Assembly: GCA_947053345.1 (NCBI GenBank)
Contig: CAMRSM010000016.1
Coordinates: 1 to 64,000, forward strand
Source: an uncultured Lachnospiraceae bacterium
Lineage (GTDB): Bacteria > Bacillota > Clostridia > Lachnospirales > Lachnospiraceae
Direction: 5' to 3'
DNA: 64,000 bases
The notes beneath the pieces were generated by a model that had not been told where the DNA came from, did not search any database, and saw only the letters and a list, made by a program, of their open reading frames with translations. A program made the translations under genes and the position numbers. The stretch's first letter is position 1. Every line of letters begins with the position of its first letter. Below are positions 7,841 through 15,834 of this stretch, one piece after another.

Positions 7841-9019
7841 TTAATGGTGGAACAGCCGGATTCCCGTGAACGCCATTACCATCCCGTACTTATCGCAGCA
7901 CTCGATCACCGCGTCATCGCGGATGGAACCTCCCGGCTGCGCAATGTATTTCACGCCGCTCTTATGCGCGCGCTCCACATTGTCCGAAAACGGGAAGAAT
8001 GCGTCCGAGCCGCAGATCACATCCTGCATTCCCGCAAGCCACGCTTTTTTCTCCTCCCTCGTAAAGACCGCCGGTTTTTCTTTAAAAATCTTCTCCCACG
8101 CGCCGTCCGCAAGCACGTCCTCGTACTCGTCGCCCATGTAGATATCAATCGCGTTGTCGCGGTCAGCCCTTCCTAAGCCGTCCAAAAATTTCAGTCCCAT
8201 CACCTGCGGCGACTGGCGCAAATACCAGTTGTCCGCTTTCTGCCCCGCAAGCCTTGTGCAGTGGATCCTTGACTGCTGCCCTGCGCCGATGCCGATCGCC
8301 TGGCCGCCCTTTACGTAGCATACCGAATTGGACTGCGTGTATTTTAAGGTGATCAGGGAAATCTTCATGTCGATCAGGGCGCTCTGTGGGATGTCCTTGT
8401 TTTTTGTGACAATATTCGAAAGCAGCTCTTCATTGCAGTTTAATTCATTCCGCCCCTGCTCAAACGTAATGCCGTACACCTGCTTTTTCTCAAGCTGTGC
8501 CGGGACATAAGCAGAATCAATCTGGATGACATTGTAATTGCCCTTTTTCTTGGATTTTAAGATTTCCAGTGCCTCCGGCTCATAGCCCGGTGCAATCACG
8601 CCGTCGGAAACCTCTCGCTTGATCAAATTTGCGGTGCACACGTCGCACACGTCCGAAAGCGCGATAAAATCGCCGTACGAGGACATGCGGTCCGCCCCGC
8701 GTGCCCTTGCATAGGCGCTTGCAAGCGGGGTAAGCCCGCCAAGATCATCCACCCAGTAAATTTTGGCAAGTGTATCGTCAAGCGGGAGGCCGACTGCCGC
8801 GCCCGCCGGGGAAACATGCTTGAAGGAAGCTGCCGCCGCAAGCCCGGTCGCCTGCTTTAATTCCTTTACGAGCTGCCAGCCATTGAACGCATCAAGGAAA
8901 TTGATGTAGCCCGGCTTGCCGTTTAAGACAGTGACCGGAAGTTCGCTGCCGTCCTCCATATAAATCCTGGAAGGCTTCTGGTTCGGATTGCATCCGTATT
9001 TTAATTGAATTTCGTTCAT
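7841..9019 (-). CDS. purH: AICAR transformylase (PurH C-terminal activity, stand-alone)
   Basis: 392 residues catalysing formyl transfer from 10-formyl-THF to AICAR, the ninth step of IMP synthesis. The protein corresponds only to the transformylase part of PurH: it starts MNEIQLKYGCNPNQKPSRIY, contains the SFKHVSPAGAA and SDAFFPFSDNVE motifs, and ends FTGIRLFHH. The N-terminal IMP cyclohydrolase domain of bifunctional PurH is absent and is supplied by the neighbouring purO-type gene. The start at 9019 is preferred (AGGAGA upstream). A longer frame extends upstream only because the intergenic repeats happen to be open. It is cotranscribed with purO behind a ZTP riboswitch. Confidence 0.92.
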   Translation of the reverse strand: MNEIQLKYGCNPNQKPSRIYMEDGSELPVTVLNGKPGYINFLDAFNGWQLVKELKQATGLAAAASFKHVSPAGAAVGLPLDDTLAKIYWVDDLGGLTPLASAYARARGADRMSSYGDFIALSDVCDVCTANLIKREVSDGVIAPGYEPEALEILKSKKKGNYNVIQIDSAYVPAQLEKKQVYGITFEQGRNELNCNEELLSNIVTKNKDIPQSALIDMKISLITLKYTQSNSVCYVKGGQAIGIGAGQQSRIHCTRLAGQKADNWYLRQSPQVMGLKFLDGLGRADRDNAIDIYMGDEYEDVLADGAWEKIFKEKPAVFTREEKKAWLAGMQDVICGSDAFFPFSDNVERAHKSGVKYIAQPGGSIRDDAVIECCDKYGMVMAFTGIRLFHH

Positions 9020-9040
9020 GATGTTATGATCTCCTATTTT

Positions 9041-9249
9041 TAGTCCCGCAGATTCCCTACGCTGCGCCCTTTCCGCGGAAGGATTTTCCGTCCGCACGGC
9101 TTCCCGTAAATTCCTTCCGGCGCAGTTCCGGGACTCTGCTGTTTTTCGTCCCGCAGATTCCCTCCGCTGCGCCCTTTCCGCGGAAGGATTTTCCGTCCGC
9201 ACGGCCTCCCGGAAATTCCTTCCGGCGCAGTTCCGGGACTCTGCTGTTT
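9041..9249 (-). repeat. Two tandem copies of a ~105-bp hairpin-forming intergenic repeat
   Basis: Copies at about 9041-9145 and 9146-9249 are over 90% alike and fill the whole gap between purO and the AICAR transformylase gene. Each begins near GTCCCGCAGATTCCCT and ends CTGCTGTTTTT on the plus strand. On the transcribed strand each folds on itself: GTCCCG with CGGGAC, CTGCGCC with GGCGCAG, GGAAGGA with TCCTTCC, and TTTCC with GGAAA. A related array lies at 37622-37958 inside the pilus operon. Confidence 0.85.
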
Positions 9250-9966
9250 TTAGTGCTGATTCTTATTATAAATCTTTGACTCGTACTTGCCTGTGGCGAT
9301 ATCAATGTAGCGCACGAACAGGGAAACCTTGTTTTCCTCGTTCAGGGCGTTCCAGAGCATATCACCGAAGGTTCCCATATCCCCGGAAACCGAAACAAGC
9401 TTCGGCTCTCCCTCAAAACTTGGCAGTGGATTGCCGTCGTGCATATAAGTGTGGATAAAATGTCCCTCGCCCGCTTTCGGGTTCTGATAAGCAAAGGTGT
9501 AGCGGTGGCACGAGGACGGGTCGCCCTGGCTGCTCTTTAAGATGGACATAGCATAATTGTAACCGCCGCCCTCAAGGTGCATAATGCCGGAAATGCGCGG
9601 CGTGTAGTTCGGGGCATCCGGCTCGAATTCACGGGAGCGCAGGGACTGCTCAAACGTAAGCTGCCGGTCCATCCCCTCGTAGATCGTGTCTGTCTGGTCA
9701 CCGTTCGTGACAATCGTCTTGTTTCCGAGCACACGCACCGGCGCGTAGATGATCAGGCTGGGATCCTCCAGTTTCGACGGGTCAAACGCCTGCGTGCGTA
9801 TGCCCTCCCCGTCCGCAACAAACACGCGGTTGCGGCTGTTTGTGCTCCTGCCCATGATAAAATAGGCGGTTACCGCAGATTTTCCGTCCTCCGAGCGCCC
9901 GATCACGATGCCCCTCCCCGGATACGCATTGCTTTCCAGTTCCTGTTTCAGCGATAAAATCTCCAT
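9250..9966 (-). CDS. purO: IMP cyclohydrolase, PurO type
   Basis: 238 residues resembling the PurO family (IMP cyclohydrolase first known from archaea), which closes FAICAR to IMP, the last step of purine ring synthesis. Family-like segments are NAYPGRGIVIGRSEDG near the N-terminus, YFIMGRSTNSRNRVF, APVRVLGN and NGDQTDTIYEGM. Start ATG 9966 has GGTGGAGC upstream; a longer open frame reaches into the riboswitch and is rejected. It is the first gene of the operon with the stand-alone AICAR transformylase, so together the two replace bifunctional PurH. Regulation by Z nucleotides (AICAR derivatives) through the ZTP riboswitch fits: the signal is the substrate of this pathway step. Confidence 0.9.
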   Translation of the reverse strand: MEILSLKQELESNAYPGRGIVIGRSEDGKSAVTAYFIMGRSTNSRNRVFVADGEGIRTQAFDPSKLEDPSLIIYAPVRVLGNKTIVTNGDQTDTIYEGMDRQLTFEQSLRSREFEPDAPNYTPRISGIMHLEGGGYNYAMSILKSSQGDPSSCHRYTFAYQNPKAGEGHFIHTYMHDGNPLPSFEGEPKLVSVSGDMGTFGDMLWNALNEENKVSLFVRYIDIATGKYESKIYNKNQH

Positions 9967-10034
9967 GAAAGCTCCACCTCTCTTTCTGCCTGCCTTCCGG
10001 CGGCTGAATTTGGATATATACGCCCCCAAAGCGC

Positions 10035-10186
10035 ATAAAACCGCCTGGGCGCATAGCAAATATGCATTCGCCCAGGCGGTCGGCTTTCTTGTCTTTATGC
10101 ACTCCCTGCAGGTAACCCTGCACAGCCAAAAGCTGTTTTCCGCCAGTCGTGCACATGCATAGTCACACAAAGCTCCTGCTTGTGTC
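10035..10186 (-). ncRNA. ZTP (pfl) riboswitch with terminator
   Basis: On the minus strand upstream of purO the leader contains GTGCACGACTGGCGGAAAAC, a variable stem, GCAGGGAGTGCAT and then GCCGACCGCCTGGGCG, the ordered hallmarks of the ZTP/pfl aptamer. The 3' CCGCCTGGGCG (10069-10079) can instead pair with CGCCCAGGCGG (10041-10051), followed by TTTTATG, giving an intrinsic terminator. Aptamer and terminator therefore share a strand. Ligand binding should favour read-through into purO and the AICAR transformylase gene when AICAR/ZTP accumulates. A stem ACACAA/TTTGTGT flanks the 5' side (10164-10184). Confidence 0.88.
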
Positions 10187-10276
10187 CCTATATTTCCATG
10201 TTACATGATTTTGCCCCAAAAAGCAAGTGTTTTTTTCTTCATTGCAACATGCATGCTCCCCACAAACGGCGGGTTC

Positions 10277-11914
10277 CTATTTCCTCTTAATGCGCAAGGT
10301 ATGCTTAAATTCCGTGTCATCGGTGAAATAAACTGTCGCCGCCCCCGGAATCCGCGCAATCCCCTCCTCCCTGCCTTCCGTATAACGGTGCGTGCCGAAC
10401 GCAGGCCCGATCACAAGGCGGTTTAACTGATTGGATGCTTCAAAATAGGAGTCCTTCACGATGACCGTCTCATTGCCCCGCACGGCAATGTCCATATGTT
10501 CATTCACAATGCGGTCAATTCCGGAAAATGACATCTCAACACGCCACGGGGCACCTTTCGCCCCCATCGCCTTTAGTTCCACGGCCAGTTCTTCCCCCTC
10601 CTCGTGGATGATGACATCAATCTCCATGCCCGGCCTCTCCCTGCGCGGCTTTTCCGTCTGTGCGGATTTCCACCATTCATTGTCAGCCTGCTTCTTTGTA
10701 AACGGGAACGAATAACCGCCATGCATCGTCTGGTGCAGATGGATGCTTCCGTCGGAAAGTTCTTCCATCGTTTCACTGCAAAACGCGCGGTGCTCATAAA
10801 AACTTCCCGCCAGCTTCATCACAAATTTGATTGATCCCGCATGGACATATAGAAAATGCGGCTTGCCATTCATCACGGTATATGTCATATCGCCGTGACG
10901 CACACGGACAATCCCCGACTCCTTAAAAATCATCCGGTAATTGGTCGGGATCCCTGCCGTATCATACTCATGTGCAATCAGCTCCGGATGGTTCATCAGC
11001 TGCATCAGAAAATCCGGCGAGGAAATCTGCTTTTCATCTACCATACAGAAAATGTGGTTGGCCATCGCCAAAAAACCCGGAATCTGATAGCGCTTGCCGA
11101 GGGAAAGGTAGACATAATAATAGTCTTTGGGAAAGATCAGGCGCTCCTTCCCAAACCGCATTGAACTCTCCTGAAACACACTGTCATCCGGCTCCCAGTA
11201 ACAGAGCATCATCTTCAGGTTTTTGATTGCGTACTGTTCGTATGACGGATCCGAAAGCGCCTCCGAGAGTACTACCAGCGCGTCGTTGTTCAGGCGGTTT
11301 GCATGGTCGGAGGATTTCTCGTCAAACTGCCCGTCCTCATTGCAGCCGATCCCGCCTGCGACACATTTTAACGCAGCCTGCATCATCTCATCGTTATCAA
11401 AAAGTTTTCCGCACGCAGCTAACACCGAGGCAACAACCAAGCGGCAGTCCGACGTATGGATTTCCTCCTCCAACAACCCATTCGCACCGGAATGTACAAT
11501 GACTTCCACACGCATGAGGATTTCCTTCTCCTGCGGTGTCTGCGCATGGGTGCGCAAATATTTCAGCACCGGGATCAATTTCCTAAGACATAACGCCGTA
11601 TCCGGCACAGGGTAAAAGTTTCCGGTCACATAATCAAACAGGCCGTCTTCATGCTGGACATTGCGGACAAAATTTGTTGCTGCAACAATCCGCTCAAACA
11701 CAACCGGATCATGGTAATACCGGCAGTCCGGGTTCAGATAGGCGGTCGCCAGATTGGACAGCTTATATATCGTAGATTTCGCCTGGTAGATCCCGTCTTC
11801 CTCCTCCATAAAACCGCCGTACTGCGGACTCCCGATTCCCATATTTTGAAGACGCAATGCGCGCAGGACACGCTTGTCTGCATCTTGTACCATTCTTTCA
11901 TAATGCTTTCTCAT
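10277..11914 (-). CDS. Unknown protein, possible helical-barrel plus beta-sandwich enzyme
   Basis: 545 residues from ATG 11914 (AGGGAGGG upstream). I do not recognise a named family with confidence. The first 350 residues are rich in amphipathic helices with aromatic and histidine residues, in the manner of an (alpha/alpha) toroid. The last 200 residues (from about FKESGIVRVRHGDMTYTVM) look like beta strands, including a histidine-rich HLHQTMHGGYSF segment. That two-part plan recalls heparinase II/III-type polysaccharide lyases, but no catalytic set can be pinned down. There is no signal peptide, so it would be cytoplasmic. It is convergent with nothing and divergent from the DUF4317 gene, and stands alone. 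Confidence 0.6.
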   Translation of the reverse strand: MRKHYERMVQDADKRVLRALRLQNMGIGSPQYGGFMEEEDGIYQAKSTIYKLSNLATAYLNPDCRYYHDPVVFERIVAATNFVRNVQHEDGLFDYVTGNFYPVPDTALCLRKLIPVLKYLRTHAQTPQEKEILMRVEVIVHSGANGLLEEEIHTSDCRLVVASVLAACGKLFDNDEMMQAALKCVAGGIGCNEDGQFDEKSSDHANRLNNDALVVLSEALSDPSYEQYAIKNLKMMLCYWEPDDSVFQESSMRFGKERLIFPKDYYYVYLSLGKRYQIPGFLAMANHIFCMVDEKQISSPDFLMQLMNHPELIAHEYDTAGIPTNYRMIFKESGIVRVRHGDMTYTVMNGKPHFLYVHAGSIKFVMKLAGSFYEHRAFCSETMEELSDGSIHLHQTMHGGYSFPFTKKQADNEWWKSAQTEKPRRERPGMEIDVIIHEEGEELAVELKAMGAKGAPWRVEMSFSGIDRIVNEHMDIAVRGNETVIVKDSYFEASNQLNRLVIGPAFGTHRYTEGREEGIARIPGAATVYFTDDTEFKHTLRIKRK

Positions 11915-12181
11915 GACCGTCGCCCTCCCTTTCGTTTTTTCTTTATGCTTCCGCTGTTGATACCATAGGCTCCGCACAAATTCCGGCATGCTCCCTGCCG
12001 GGCATGCACATGATTTGCCAGGGAAATTGTCCTCCCCCTGGTCGGACGGCAAATCAGCGCCGGTATAATATCCTTGCGGACATTATACCATGTTCTCCCC
12101 CATAAGTGCAATTTTTTTCTGGAAAAAGCACCGACGATATGTTACGATATAGAAAGCAAATTAGTTGGGAGGTTCATTTCC

Positions 12182-13513
12182 ATGAATAAAAAAGAGATTC
12201 TCGAACTGAAACGGCGCATGAAAAAGACACAATGCACATTCACGCGCATGTGCGGATGCTATGTTAACGCCGAAAAAGAGGTCGTTCTGACCTTCAATGA
12301 AAATTTTTTAAATCTGGAGGAGGACGAGCTGCACAAATATCTGGAGATTGCCTCAAAAACGCTTTCCGGCACGCCGGGAAACAATCTTTTGGAACTTTCC
12401 TTTCCGAAAGAAGAGGAGGAAATTGGCGGGAAACAGCAGTTTTTGATGGGCTTAAAGGAAAGCAGGCTAAAAAACGACGAACTGGCAGCTGCCTTTTACC
12501 AGCTCGTTATTGACAATTACGATTATGCGGGCAATTACCTGATCATCCTTTACCATGATGCCTACGATGTTATGACAAAGACCAGTGACAACAATGCACT
12601 TGACGAATCCGAGGAAGTATATGAATATCTTCTTGCCGCAGTCTGCCCGGTGACCCTCTCCAAGGCCGCGCTTGGTTATCTTGAAAACGAGAACCGCATC
12701 GGTCCGCGCATGCGCGACTGGGTGGTCGGCGTTCCGGAGGCAGGTTTTCTATTTCCTGCCTTTACGGAGCGCAGCACAGACATCCACTCCGTCATGTACT
12801 ATACCAAGGACACAAAGGAACCGCACGATGAGTTTATGGAATTCATTCTTGGCTGCCCGGCACGCCAGACCGCGACCGAAAAAAAGAATACCTTTCAGGA
12901 CATTGTAAACAGCGCCGTCACGGATGAGCGCAAACGTGGGCGCGTCCTCTACGACATCCACGAGACCTTGCAGGAAATGTTGGAAGAAAAAGCGCTCTAT
13001 ACGGAGGCCGAACAGGAACCCGACCCAATCGTGCTCACCACGGAAACGATACAGGATGTACTGGTAAACAGTAAGGTTCCGGAAGAGATTGCCGAGCGCA
13101 TCGGGCGCTCCTTTGCCGAAAAATTCGCGGATGAGCCGCCGGTCGCCGACCTTTTGGTAGATAAAAAAATACTAAGTTCCGGTGCACACGAGCGCATCGA
13201 GGAGGAATTGAGGGTCGAGGTACAGCAGCTAAAGAATGAACTGGGGCAGACAAAAAGCGAGCTTGCCATCGCGCAGAATACGGCGCGTGCGGTTGCCGAT
13301 TTTGCAGAAAACAGCACCGGGGAAGCCGCTGCCACACTGACAGACGAGGCTTTGGCCAACGCCTGTGAAGTCATGCTGCGTGTTGCCCCCCAGAAAGCAG
13401 GCCAGATCACCACACAGGTGATTGGCGGCAGGCGCTGCATCGTCATCCCGATGGACGAGCACGAGCACGCAAGCATCAACGGCGAAGAACTGGACGGACA
13501 GGCAGAAAATTGA
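12182..13513 (+). CDS. DUF4317 family protein
   Basis: 443 residues, start ATG 12182 with GGGAGG 9 nt upstream. The N-terminus (NKKEILELKRRMKK, then CTFTRMCGCYVNAEKEV) and the YHDAYDVMTKT and CPVTLSKAALGY blocks match the DUF4317 family, widespread in Lachnospiraceae and related Clostridia. No enzymatic motif or membrane segment is visible. A glutamate-rich coiled coil lies near residues 340-400. Function is unknown; the single conserved cysteine pair near residues 19-24 may matter. It is a single-gene unit ending at a bidirectional terminator shared with the xylanase gene. Confidence 0.85.
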   Translation: MNKKEILELKRRMKKTQCTFTRMCGCYVNAEKEVVLTFNENFLNLEEDELHKYLEIASKTLSGTPGNNLLELSFPKEEEEIGGKQQFLMGLKESRLKNDELAAAFYQLVIDNYDYAGNYLIILYHDAYDVMTKTSDNNALDESEEVYEYLLAAVCPVTLSKAALGYLENENRIGPRMRDWVVGVPEAGFLFPAFTERSTDIHSVMYYTKDTKEPHDEFMEFILGCPARQTATEKKNTFQDIVNSAVTDERKRGRVLYDIHETLQEMLEEKALYTEAEQEPDPIVLTTETIQDVLVNSKVPEEIAERIGRSFAEKFADEPPVADLLVDKKILSSGAHERIEEELRVEVQQLKNELGQTKSELAIAQNTARAVADFAENSTGEAAATLTDEALANACEVMLRVAPQKAGQITTQVIGGRRCIVIPMDEHEHASINGEELDGQAEN

Positions 13514-13522
13514 AATAAGAGC

Positions 13523-13576
13523 AAAAAACACCCTGCGGCGGCACATTAGATACTGTGCTGCCGCGGGGTGTTTTTA
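13523..13576. terminator. Bidirectional terminator between DUF4317 and xylanase genes
   Basis: ACACCC-TGCGGCGGCACA pairs with TGTGCTGCCGC-GGGGTGT, with an A-run on the left and a T-run on the right. It serves the two convergent genes at 12182-13513 and 13632-14921. Confidence 0.92.
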
Positions 13577-13631
13577 TTTGTCCGGCTCATGCGGGTATTT
13601 TAACATGGTTAATCCGTTTTTTCTGTACGGA

Positions 13632-14921
13632 TCAATACCCTGCTTTCTCCTCCATCTGAAGCACACCATACAATGCATATTTCGGGATATACATCGTATC
13701 GTACAGAAGCGGGCTCGCGTTCTTGCGCCAGGAAAGTCCGTCCGCAAAGCCCCAGAATGTCAGGGCATCCATCTTAACTTTTTCCTCTTTCACCAGTTCA
13801 AACAAACCGCCGATCAGTTCATAGTAATATTTTCCCTGCGTCCTCAAATTCTCATCTGTCCCGTAAAGCGTATTCTGCCACGTGCCGAGCGACACGTCAA
13901 GCTCCGTCAGCTCAATCTTAAGCCCTGTCGCCCCAAGGCGCTCCACGGTATTTAAGTAGCCCTTCAAGTCATCCCCGGTGTAGAGATGTGCCTGCAGGCC
14001 GATCCCGTCAATCAGGTAATTCCCCTCCTCATCAACCAGAGTGTCCACAAACTTCAGGAGGGCATCCGTCTTGTACTGTTCGTTGTAATCGTTATAATAC
14101 AGGTCGATGGTCTCCGGCGCGTATTGATCCGCATAATAAAACGCGTGCCAGAGATAATCTTCCCCGATGATCTGATACCAGTAATTCATCTCCTCGCGAA
14201 TTTTCCCGTCCTCCATCCACGCCTCGTTCACCACGTCATACGCGTAGAACAAGTCGGTGTAACCGTACTCGTCAAGCTGTGCAAACACCTGCCTGATATA
14301 GCTTTCCATGCGGGCAAGCATGACCTCACGGCTGGCGAACGGCGCGTTTGTATCAAAGTTTTCGTGGAAAATCCACTTTGGTGTCTGGCTGTGCCAGATG
14401 ATGGTATGCCCGCGGACTGCCATATTGTTATCGCGCGCCCAATCTAACATCTTCACCATGTCGGCATTGAATGCTACAACCAAATCGCCCGCCTCGATGC
14501 TCGCGTTCTTGTCAAGGATATAATCCGGTTTCATGGAATTTTCCATCGTTACACTGTTGAAATTTTTCTTGATCAAATCTGCAAGTACACTCTTATTGAT
14601 CATCTGGGTCGTAAGACAGGTTCCCACCTTCATATCATATTCCGCGAATACGGACTGGATGGAAGGAATCTCTTCCTCTGGTTCCTGTGTCGGCTCTGCC
14701 GTCGGCGTGACTTCCTCCGTTGGCTCTGCCGTCGGGTCCGGTTTTTGGTCTGTCTTTACCGGATCGGCATCCCCTCCGGTCTGTGTCGGTTCCGCTGCCT
14801 GTGTCACCCCTGCCGTCGGTGTAGCCGTCGGATCCGGCGTTCCCGTCTCCTTATCGCCGCAGGCGACGAGAGAAAGCATCATCACCCCTGCCAGAGCACC
14901 TGCAATCCACCTTTTTTTCAT
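13632..14921 (-). CDS. Endo-1,4-beta-xylanase, GH10, lipoprotein
   Basis: 429 residues. A lipoprotein signal (MKKRWIAGALAGVMMLSLVAC, lipobox LVAC with Cys21) anchors it to the outer face of the membrane. A Thr/Pro/Glu-rich linker (about residues 28-85) follows, then one GH10 barrel with the family motifs TMENSMKPD, GHTIIWHSQTPKW, acid/base Glu in DVVNEAW (near 232), nucleophile Glu in ELTELD (near 336) and FWGFADGLSW. It cleaves internal xylan bonds at the cell surface. GGAGG precedes the ATG. No transporter or other xylan gene is adjacent, so it is an isolated surface enzyme. It implies a plant-fibre diet, as in gut Lachnospiraceae. Confidence 0.95.
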   Translation of the reverse strand: MKKRWIAGALAGVMMLSLVACGDKETGTPDPTATPTAGVTQAAEPTQTGGDADPVKTDQKPDPTAEPTEEVTPTAEPTQEPEEEIPSIQSVFAEYDMKVGTCLTTQMINKSVLADLIKKNFNSVTMENSMKPDYILDKNASIEAGDLVVAFNADMVKMLDWARDNNMAVRGHTIIWHSQTPKWIFHENFDTNAPFASREVMLARMESYIRQVFAQLDEYGYTDLFYAYDVVNEAWMEDGKIREEMNYWYQIIGEDYLWHAFYYADQYAPETIDLYYNDYNEQYKTDALLKFVDTLVDEEGNYLIDGIGLQAHLYTGDDLKGYLNTVERLGATGLKIELTELDVSLGTWQNTLYGTDENLRTQGKYYYELIGGLFELVKEEKVKMDALTFWGFADGLSWRKNASPLLYDTMYIPKYALYGVLQMEEKAGY

Positions 14922-15103
14922 AAAACACCTCCATATGTTTGCCGTTAGAAAAACCCGTCAGGTTCTCTATGGTACTAGTTCTATCATACCATACGGCCGT
15001 TGATGTTTTCTCTTCAATTATTGCATGATTTCGCCTATTTTTTGCGTTTTGGACACGGCATACCGATCATTCATGCGCTTTCCGAAAACAGGATTGCCCT
15101 GCC

Positions 15104-15658
15104 TCACTTGCACTTTTCCATCAGTTTCCTGTAAACCCACTCCACAAACCAAGGCTCGGTTGACACCTTCAACGCTTCCCCAAACGACCACCATTTTACT
15201 GCCTGGTTCTCCGCTTCGTTTACAAGCAATTTTTCACTCTCTTCCGCCTCTGCCAGATATGTAACATTCAAGTGCAGGTGGCTCGGCACGTAAATCCCCT
15301 TTCTTATATGGCCGTTTACTGTCAATATCTCCAGACTAAAGATTTCAGGGTTCAAAAGAACCGCATTGGCAACACCCGTTTCCTCCTTCAGTTCGCGCAG
15401 CGCCACCGCGCGCAGATCCCCGTCCCCGTCCGCGTGCCCGCCAATCCAAGACCATGAATCATAGATATTGTGGTATACCATCAAAGTTTTCGTGCGGGCG
15501 GGATTTACCGTCCAGATGGATGCCGTAAAATGCGCTGTCCGGTTTTCCCGCATCAGATAGTCCGCGTTGTGCGCCATATACCAAAGCATCTGCTCCCTGT
15601 CGCACGCCTCCTGTTCGTTCCACGGTCTGTAGTCTTTTATCTCCTGAAGTAAATCCAT
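15104..15658 (-). CDS. NUDIX hydrolase
   Basis: 184 residues with one NUDIX domain. The box reads GGHADGDGDL followed by AVALRELKEETG. The usual Glu of GX5E is replaced within GDGD, while the catalytic REXXEE core is intact; such GGHADGD variants occur in a recognised subgroup. Substrate is unknown (nucleoside diphosphate derivatives are usual). Start ATG 15658 has GGAAGGAGAG upstream. A small GCCG/CGGC hairpin sits just before the ribosome binding site (15672-15688), as in three other genes of this window. Confidence 0.88.
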   Translation of the reverse strand: MDLLQEIKDYRPWNEQEACDREQMLWYMAHNADYLMRENRTAHFTASIWTVNPARTKTLMVYHNIYDSWSWIGGHADGDGDLRAVALRELKEETGVANAVLLNPEIFSLEILTVNGHIRKGIYVPSHLHLNVTYLAEAEESEKLLVNEAENQAVKWWSFGEALKVSTEPWFVEWVYRKLMEKCK

Positions 15659-15834
15659 CTTTTCTCTCCTTCCGCCGCCCGCACGGCATTTTGCGCAGAA
15701 CCCGAAATTTTGGTTGCCGCCATCCCACTTTTTTAACTGCCTGGGATACGGCTTATCCTGATTCTACCATGACTACCCGCACAAAACAAGAACATTTCAT
15801 AAAACGGCGGTATTCCCCATGCCCTTTTCCTATT

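Noticed and set aside
8140-9202. Upstream extensions of the AICAR transformylase and PurO genes through the repeats and the riboswitch
   Set aside because: The extended parts are translations of the repeat array and the ZTP element; the internal ATGs at 9019 and 9966 have proper ribosome binding sites and match family N-termini.
9041-9249. Intergenic repeats as simple intrinsic terminators
   Set aside because: The hairpins are much longer than normal terminators, come in tandem, and stand between cotranscribed genes whose product ratio would then be near zero; partial attenuation remains possible.
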